A stretch of 64,000 bases of DNA from Grammothele lineata (Eukaryota > Basidiomycota > Agaricomycetes > Polyporales > Polyporaceae), in assembly GCA_002150815.3 (NCBI GenBank), contig NDFF03000188.1:62001-126000 (forward strand), in the 5' to 3' direction. Within the stretch, counting starts at the first letter, position 1. The number at the start of each line of letters is the position of its first letter. A program made the translations under genes and the position numbers. Under the pieces are notes generated by a model. It did not search any database. It saw only the letters and a list, made by a program, of their open reading frames with translations, and was not told the origin of the DNA. This document shows, in pieces, positions 57,909 through 64,000 of the stretch.

Positions 57909-59625
57909 ATGGAGTTTCCTTCGAGTGTGAATGACACGGTGGAGATTCTAGCCATCAGGTATGTGTCGGATTATTCTGGGTGCTTCTTAACAGCTCATGG
58001 ACATTCTCCCCGTAGGCTCGTTTTGGCCTACTGTTGCACAGCGATTCTGGGTCCGTTCTCTGGCGCGACATTTCATATCAATTTCAATCTCACGTTCTAA
58101 AACTCCTTCAGCTCTCTCAATTCACGAGCACGTAACGAGTCTCGCAGACGAGATAAACGTTTACTGGGGGACAACCATCACGCGGACCACTGTACTATAC
58201 ATGGTCAACAAGTATCTCAACCTAGTGTTGCTCTTACTAGAGATGGCTCGTCAATTCTTGTCTCTAGGCTCTAACGCGGTACGTCGTCATCGATGTCGAA
58301 CTCGCTCTGTATCGTAGTCTACGCCCGCGAACTAACTTTAAATCTGCAACAGAGGTCTGCCTTCTATCTTCGCTGATTGCACGAAGGTATGCATCTGACG
58401 GGAACAGGTGCTCCGCCTTGACGCTGTGCATCGATGTTCTATCTCTAGTACGATACGTAACATGGATAGGTGCTTCACTCCCCGTTATGAAGTGACGACA
58501 ATTCAATTTCTGACGCTGCCATTCCGGATAGCTTTTTCAGGCCAAATCGCCTTCGCAATGGGCAAAAGATGGACGCTGTTTACTAGTGCTAGTGCTTTGA
58601 ACATGGTCTCGTTCGCTATCAACGCTGCACGTAGATAATTTCTTGAGCGACCCCCATGATGTAGTGACTCACTGATCAGAGAATTGTTCTATAGGTCTTC
58701 CTCCTTACAGGACCTCATGGAGTCAACATACACGAGGCCAGTTGTTTTCCAGCTAAGCCTATACTACCTGCACATCGCCATCAGTTAGTTGATTGTCGTC
58801 AGACGATGTCATTCAACGAACTAATGTTGTTTTTCACGACAGACGTACGTCTCGATTGTGTTCCCCCGACCGCTCAAGCTCGCAACTCTGACTCTTGGCT
58901 TATGGGATTCTTCTGTTGCGCCTGATAGTCGCTGTAGTGTCCAGGGCGTGTACCCTTCTGGCCGAAACGCTTTATGCTGCAACGATCTGGCGCAATCTTG
59001 TTAAGAGACCGGGGTTAAGAGTCCTTTCCAGGAAGACCCCTCTCGTAAGGGCTTTCGTCGTACATGGTGGGTATACCACATTTCGCGGTTTACCCATGTC
59101 TCATCCGTTTACGCTCTTCCGAAATTGACTTAGGGTAAGCTTCAACTGACTGTCACGTATGCGTAATGACGTACTGACTACCCGCTTCTATTAGGACTCT
59201 GTTCACGCTGAACATCTTACATCTCGTATTCACGTATACGTCGAAGGTGTGCACAATGCGCCGTCTCCTCAAGAGCATTCACACATGAGATCCCGATAAT
59301 ATAGACAGAGCTACTGGCGACTAATTATATCGCTCTATTCACGGATTCGTAAGCTTTTCCGTACCATTGGCTTGCCATGACCACTCACAGATATTCACGA
59401 TTCTCGACTAGGGCAACCTCCATGTTTATCTCCAGATTCTTGCTCGATATGAGAAAAGCGCATTCTGGGAACGCCCGGAATTCCGTTAGCTACTCCGAGA
59501 TGGTAAGTATCGTATTCGCCCATCCTCTCCAAAACGCGGAGTATGAGAACGAAGAGGACAGTACAAGCTTGGAACGCGCCTGGACCAGGGACGACGACCA
59601 ATCTCGCTCACCCGGCGCACTTTAG
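57909..59625 (+). CDS. DUF6533 seven-transmembrane-like protein, second copy
   Basis: ATG at 57909 (MEFPSSVNDTVEILAIR), followed by an intron with GTATGT donor and GTAG acceptor. The signature block is at about 58100-58275: HEHVTSLADEINVYWG, then TVLYMVNKYLNLVLLLLEMA. Later blocks fit the order of family helices: AFSGQIAFAMGKRWTLFTSA (about 58535-58600), VVSRACTLLAETLYAATIWR (about 58932-58995), FTLNILHLVFTYTS (about 59195-59245) and MFISRFLLDMRKAHSG (about 59422-59475), ending in a charged tail at 59625. Compared with the copy at 445-2387 the sequence is clearly divergent, so this is not a recent duplicate. Borders of the middle exons (58320-59150) are uncertain and some family helices are hard to find there, so partial decay is possible. 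Predicted integral membrane protein of unknown function. Confidence 0.6.
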
Positions 59626-59834
59626 CGACTATATGTACGATGTTCTCCTAATGACCCAAATGTACAATATCGATCAGTAGAATGCGTAAAGAGAAAGAAT
59701 AATGGCAAATGGGACACCTTGAACGCTGACACCCCGCCCCGCCCGACCCCTTTGAGAGTACACGCATACATACTGCTGCATGCCCGTCACAATGTCCGAA
59801 TACATCCATCGTCGATCCATACAACGGCACCGGT

Positions 59835-61630
59835 TCATGATGAAGTAGCCCGAGCGCCCGACACACTCCCACTCGCATCCCTGCCTCGGCTGCACTCTCT
59901 CCCGCCCGGACCGGTCCCTCCCCGACCAAGCGTCAACGCCCTCATCGCCTGCGTCCCGCCCCGCATCTGCCCAACGCCCCTATCCCACTGCGCTCTCCCC
60001 AGCACAAGCTGTCCCCTCCCGCGCTCCATCTGCTCCCCCACGAACTTCTCCAGCTCCTTCCTCGAGCCCTCCAGCTCCTTGCGCACCGCCTCGCCCGCGA
60101 TCTGCCCCATCTGACGCGCCTGAGCGCCCGCGGTCTGCCCGAGCTGGCGCGCCTGGGAGCCAGCGTACTCGCCCAGAAGGCAGAACATGCCCTTCTTCTT
60201 GGGCTGGGGCGCCGTGAGTGCGTCGGCGCCGCTGAGCCCGAGGATGATGCGCCCGCGCCGAGCGGAGAGGAGCGCGCGGTCCGTGTCGTCGTCTGCAGTT
60301 TCGTTGACTGCCTTGGAGAGGGTGGGGAGGGGGACCCCGCAGAGGAGGACGGTCTCGCGGTCTGTGGCGCGTACGGTGCGCGTGCGCTCGGTAAGGGCAG
60401 GGAGGAGGGAGAGTGAGGATGACGAGCGTGTATGGAGGACGATCAGACCAAAGAATGTCGGCGGAAGGAGAACGGCGATGTCCTCTGTGGAGTAAAGGGA
60501 TGAGTAAGCGGGCGTCAGTGGGCAAGACATTGAAGAGCGTACCGTCATCGGCCTCCACGTGAAGGTCAAGAGTCCGTCCGACGTGCACTTCGCGCTATGC
60601 AGTAGTGCAACAATGAGAACGAGCCAATCGCGAAAGGTCAGATGCTTACAACGTCTAATTGTATGAGCCCATGTTTGCTTGCGACGTGCACACACGTGGG
60701 CGCGCGACGTCGCAAGGGCTCCTGGGATACATTCGGCGGGGCGACGATGGTAAGGTCAATATTGATGGAACGGTCCTTGCTGTGAAAGGATGCATTGAGA
60801 TCAAGCGGGAACATACTCTTTCCCCAGACACGCTCGCGCTTGCGAGACAGGTCCTGAGGCATGGGGAGCGATGGTGATTCTAGGAGCGGATCGATGCAGT
60901 AAGTGCCTAGAGTAATCAATGTCAGTATCGAGTCGAATTAACGGACTTATGTTGTAGCGCACCCGCGATCTCTCCCTTCTTCGCGAAGAGCTCTATGTGG
61001 TTCAAGACCTGTTGTTCGAGCATCTCCGTCGGCTCAGAATGCTGATCCCCGAAGTACGCGGCGTCGAATGCGGAAGTCACGCCTTCAGACGACCCATGCG
61101 AGTGGTTGCTACTTGGTGTGTTGCTCCGCCGACCCAGCGTAGGAGGTGAGGTGAGCAATGTATCATGAGGTGGGGAGAGGGCAGGCGGAGGCGACATAGC
61201 CTCAGCTTGCGGTGAAGAGCGTATCTGCGGGGGAGACTGTGTCGGGGGTGGGGAGAGGATCTGGGGCGGAGACGAGGTGTAGGGAGTATCTTGTATGAAT
61301 TGAGCATGATCACCTCGGACGGGTTGGGGAGCATTTCGCGGCGACGCTTGGGATAGAAGCTGGGGAACTCGTTGCGGAGCCGCGTTCACGGGCTGTGAGA
61401 CGGGAGCTGGAACTAGGGGCACATTGTGCGGCGCAGCCTGTGGCCGTTCTTGCTCGGGGTCGACGAGTGAGTAGGGCGGCGGAGGAGCGTCGTCCTCAGG
61501 TGGAGGAGTCTCCTTTGAAAGTCGTCGGCGGGATATGCGAGGGACACAAACACATAGGGCGTACCTTTACCGCAACTACAGTACTGGAGTCGCTTTCTAC
61601 CACCCCAAAGCTCCATGAGCAAACCAAGAG
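59835..61630 (-). CDS. DUF7330-like protein with coiled-coil repeat tail
   Basis: Reverse-strand exons that join in frame: about 61630-61570 (VESDSSTVVAVK), a Pro-rich exon of about 61512-60963 (ETPPPEDDAPPPPYSLVDPE and many SPPQ/SPPP units), 60906-60650, 60594-60543 and 60484-59835. Introns are 55-58 nt. The core reads FPLDLNASFHSKDRSINIDL, VHVASKHGLIQLDV, REVHVGRTLDLHVEADD, IAVLLPPTFFGLIVLHTRSS and ALLSARRGRIILGLSG, a series of beta strands that fits fungal DUF7330 proteins as I remember them (moderate certainty on the name). The C-terminus has KKKGMFCLLGEYAGSQARQL, then QTAGAQARQMGQIAGEAVRK and KELEKFVGEQMERG, a likely coiled coil, and a Gly-rich end. The upstream start ATG was not fixed. 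Function unknown, probably intracellular. Confidence 0.6.
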
Positions 61631-62517
61631 GGCGACCAAACAGTAGTAGCAGACGCACCGTTCCAAGTCATCATAATATCACTTGTCTCGCTCGATCCCG
61701 CCTCTGCACCACTTCCAATTCCTAATGGGACTGGGCTACTGCCCGTCGCGTTCCCCAAGCTGACTTCAGGATATGGGGACATGGCGTTGAAGAACTTGTG
61801 AAGGCAGGAAAGGCGGGGGATACACGAAGCGAGGGTAGTCGAGGAACCCCTGGGTTGTCACCTGTGCCATCAATGTTTAGCGTGATGGCATTGGATCGCC
61901 GACACATACTTGCGATTGGCCGTACCCGCAGGCAAACGTATTCCTTACCGATCCGACTAATGGACGAGGGTATTGAACAGTTTCGTGAGGGTATGGAGGT
62001 ACTCGATGATCGATGAAGTTCGGAGTTGGCCCCTCATCCCGCCTCTGGAGGAGTTAACGGCAGATGTCCGGAAACAGAGGGGATGAGGAGAAGGTTGGGC
62101 GGGCCACGAGTCGGCTGGGAAGATGCGATGCATACTGCGGAAAAGGAACAAGAGTGCGACGTGCTGTAGCCCGCTGTGCACGACGCGGTGCAGGTCGCTT
62201 ATATTAGCAGTGCTTTATAAGCGAGAGTATCGCACGTTGTTCCGTAAAGCTCGGAATTGAGATGCAAACTCGGCATCCTCTGAAGAATAATATAGTCGAG
62301 TCCACAGACTCGCAACGCAACAGCCAGAATGGTCGTTATAACTACATACTACGTAAACTACACCGGAGCCGAGAGAGAGGCGCGTTAGCGAACTATAGAT
62401 CAGGAAACCCTCCATCGTCTCCTGCCATCCACTACTCAGGTATATTGATCCCGGCGCATGAGCCGTGTTTATGTGACCATGTACACGTAGAAAACGAGTG
62501 TGGCGTACACATACCGA
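61631..62517. other. Intergenic, nothing recognised
   Basis: May hold the 5' end of the DUF7330-like gene and the 3' exons of the unknown gene to the right. ORFs at 61597-61907 (minus) and 61798-62016 (plus) are unsupported. Confidence 0.35.
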
Positions 62518-63182
62518 GTCCTTGAGATCACGAAGCCGCCTTTCTTCGAGACCCTTTGCGTTGGATGTTCCAACGTGGGGGTGGTATTTCCAGAATCGTC
62601 CGTGTCAGTGCTGAAGAACATATCTGCCTCGCTGGAGGACGCTGTGACCTGAACTCGCGTGTAAGCATAGGGCATGCAGGGGGGGGGAGCCTGATCGAAT
62701 GACGCGACTTACAAGGATGGTGTATGTATACTACCCACGCGGTTTCAAGGCCCTCCAGTCCACGAGCCAGACGGCCAGATGCAGTACTTACCAGTAGTCT
62801 CTGGTTCAAGAGTAGGCCCATCAGCGACAATCTTGTCACCCATGGCGTCCGAATCGCAAGCACGGATCGTTGCAGAGACGTATCGCCTCCCGGCATGTAG
62901 CCTGAGTTCGCCCGCCACGGTGAACATTGCATTGATCATCTTCGTAAGATAATCCTTCTTAAAGCGATATACCCAAGCTAGCCTATTGTGGGCGGCAAAA
63001 TAGGCGTCTTGGAAGACTTGGAGATGCGTTTGTACTTGGTCGTAGGCGTCATCAGGCAGGGAGGTATCGTCGATCAGAACCTGAAGCTTATGCTGGGTCT
63101 CGGCTTTCAGGAAACCATGTGTCTTTGCAGACGTGTCCGAGGTGCCACCTCGTGCCACCTCGAGAATGAGGCGTTGCCATGA
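62518..63182 (-). CDS. Unknown protein, partial gene model
   Basis: The reverse-strand exon from about 63182 to 62793 encodes LKAETQHKLQVLIDDTSLPD, VQTHLQVFQDAYFAAHNRLA, YLTKMINAMFTVAGELRLHA and ATIRACDSDAMGDKIVADG. It ends at a GTAAGT donor. A later exon (about 62660-62524) has SSSEADMFFSTDTDDSGNTT and VSKKGGFVISR, ending at a GTATGT donor, so further exons should follow below 62520. The first exon has no in-frame ATG close to its start, so the N-terminus is missing. Mostly helical and charged, no domain recognised. Confidence 0.4.
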
Positions 63183-64000
63183 TGAATGGAGGAGGAGGAG
63201 GAACGGAGGAGGGAGAAAGGCGAAGTAGACGCCAAACAAACTTGTCGGCATGCGCCGGGATCATTCTCGGCCCGCTGACGGCCCGTAGCGTTGGGCCCAA
63301 GGCTGGCGCAACGCCCACCATTCGCTGCGTACCCACATCCATCTCATACAGTCTCTTGAAACACCATCTGAGAATCATTTCCCCCTATACCCTCCTCCTG
63401 AGAAGAAGATTCTTCCATTGTCAACGAGCGCACCCAGGCAAGAGGAGACCGAGAAGGCAGCGATCACGCCGGTTCATGCAAGAAAGTTTCGAGACGGCCT
63501 ATCCGTAACTCAACTTCCAGAAAAAAAAGTCTGATGATTTCATGAACATGCGGATGTGCTTGGGGTAACGGGACAGTAGGCGGTGGGGTAAAGGCATTTG
63601 GGCGATGAGGCTGCAGTCGAAGCAATTGGGGAGGTAAGTCGACTCCTATATGTACGATCTGTCCAGTTCATAGCAATGTGCAGTGTAGATCTTGGCCTAA
63701 TGATGACGTTGAAAAACGGTTCGGAAGCTCTGCCCTCCCGCCCCCACCAAGAGGACTGTCATCACAGCTGAAGCTGATTCATGAGGTATGTGAAGGTTCC
63801 TCGCGGCATAATTATTCCTCGTGTTCCCGCCATTCATAAATGTATGAACGGAGATCTCGCTTGCTAGCTCCGCGTTGCTAGTAGTCGCGTTCAAGTGTCT
63901 GTAGTGTGCGGATATTGACTAGCCGATCACTAGGATGGCTACCCCGTCTGCGCCCCGCAAGTGCCTCTCTTTCGCAGGTCTATTATTCCACGCAAATGCC
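63183..64000. other. Right edge, nothing recognised
   Basis: A purine-rich GGAGGAGGAGGA tract lies at about 63185-63215. Remaining ORFs are short and overlap on both strands. A gene truncated by the window end cannot be excluded. Confidence 0.35.

Noticed and set aside
1..64000. CRISPR arrays, bacterial operons or ribosome binding sites
   Set aside because: Intron-rich eukaryotic genes throughout. No regularly spaced direct repeats of CRISPR type were seen.

Overview
The window looks like a gene-sparse, transposon-rich accessory region of a filamentous basidiomycete, most likely an agaricomycete (perhaps Polyporales). The reasons are many short spliceosomal introns (about 43-66 nt, GTRNGT-like donors, CTRAY-type branch sites, YAG acceptors) and several families typical of these fungi: DUF6533 seven-helix proteins, F-box/LRR-like proteins, a LAMMER/SRPK-like kinase, a DUF7330-like protein and a Helitron RepHel. 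Only part of the 64 kb can be assigned to genes. Long stretches hold only scattered short ORFs. Gene structures were worked out by hand from frame and splice signals. The two ribonucleotide reductase genes are the most secure, because every intron keeps the frame and rebuilds family motifs.

Layout. 0.4-2.4 kb: DUF6533 membrane protein (+). 2.7-3.8 kb: F-box/LRR-like C-terminal region (-). 7.7-9.2 kb: ATP-grasp-like protein (+). 9.2-15.9 kb: gene-poor, with a pyrimidine-rich stretch, an AT-richer block and two TCGAG-rich patches. 15.9-27.1 kb: three related F-box genes (-) around a LAMMER/SRPK-like kinase gene (-). 29.1-30.8 kb: unknown multi-exon gene (-). 33.2-34.3 kb: F-box-like plus nucleotidyltransferase-like protein (-).

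35-50 kb is the core of the window. A complete 12-exon class I ribonucleotide reductase large subunit gene (R1, +, 859 aa) and a complete 5-exon small subunit gene (R2, +, 368 aa) lie about 10.6 kb apart, with a Helitron RepHel gene (-) between them. The RepHel coding region is open for about 1,930 codons except for one in-frame TAG, which falls between the HUH histidines and the paired tyrosines of the Rep nuclease. Both RNR proteins keep their catalytic residues, so they could form a working enzyme, but R1 is strongly remodelled where the substrate-specificity loop should be.

50.9-53.4 kb: a 2.54 kb element with 30-nt terminal inverted repeats (27/30 identical) that carries a broken DENN-domain gene, a probable Pack-TIR type gene capture. 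53.7-64 kb: a putative small basic protein gene, a truncated F-box gene, a second DUF6533 gene (+), a DUF7330-like gene (-) and one partial unknown gene (-).

The most notable finding is the RNR large/small subunit pair around a nearly intact Helitron, with an atypical R1. Whether the pair is a mobile or duplicated RNR module or the only RNR copy of this fungus cannot be decided from the window alone.
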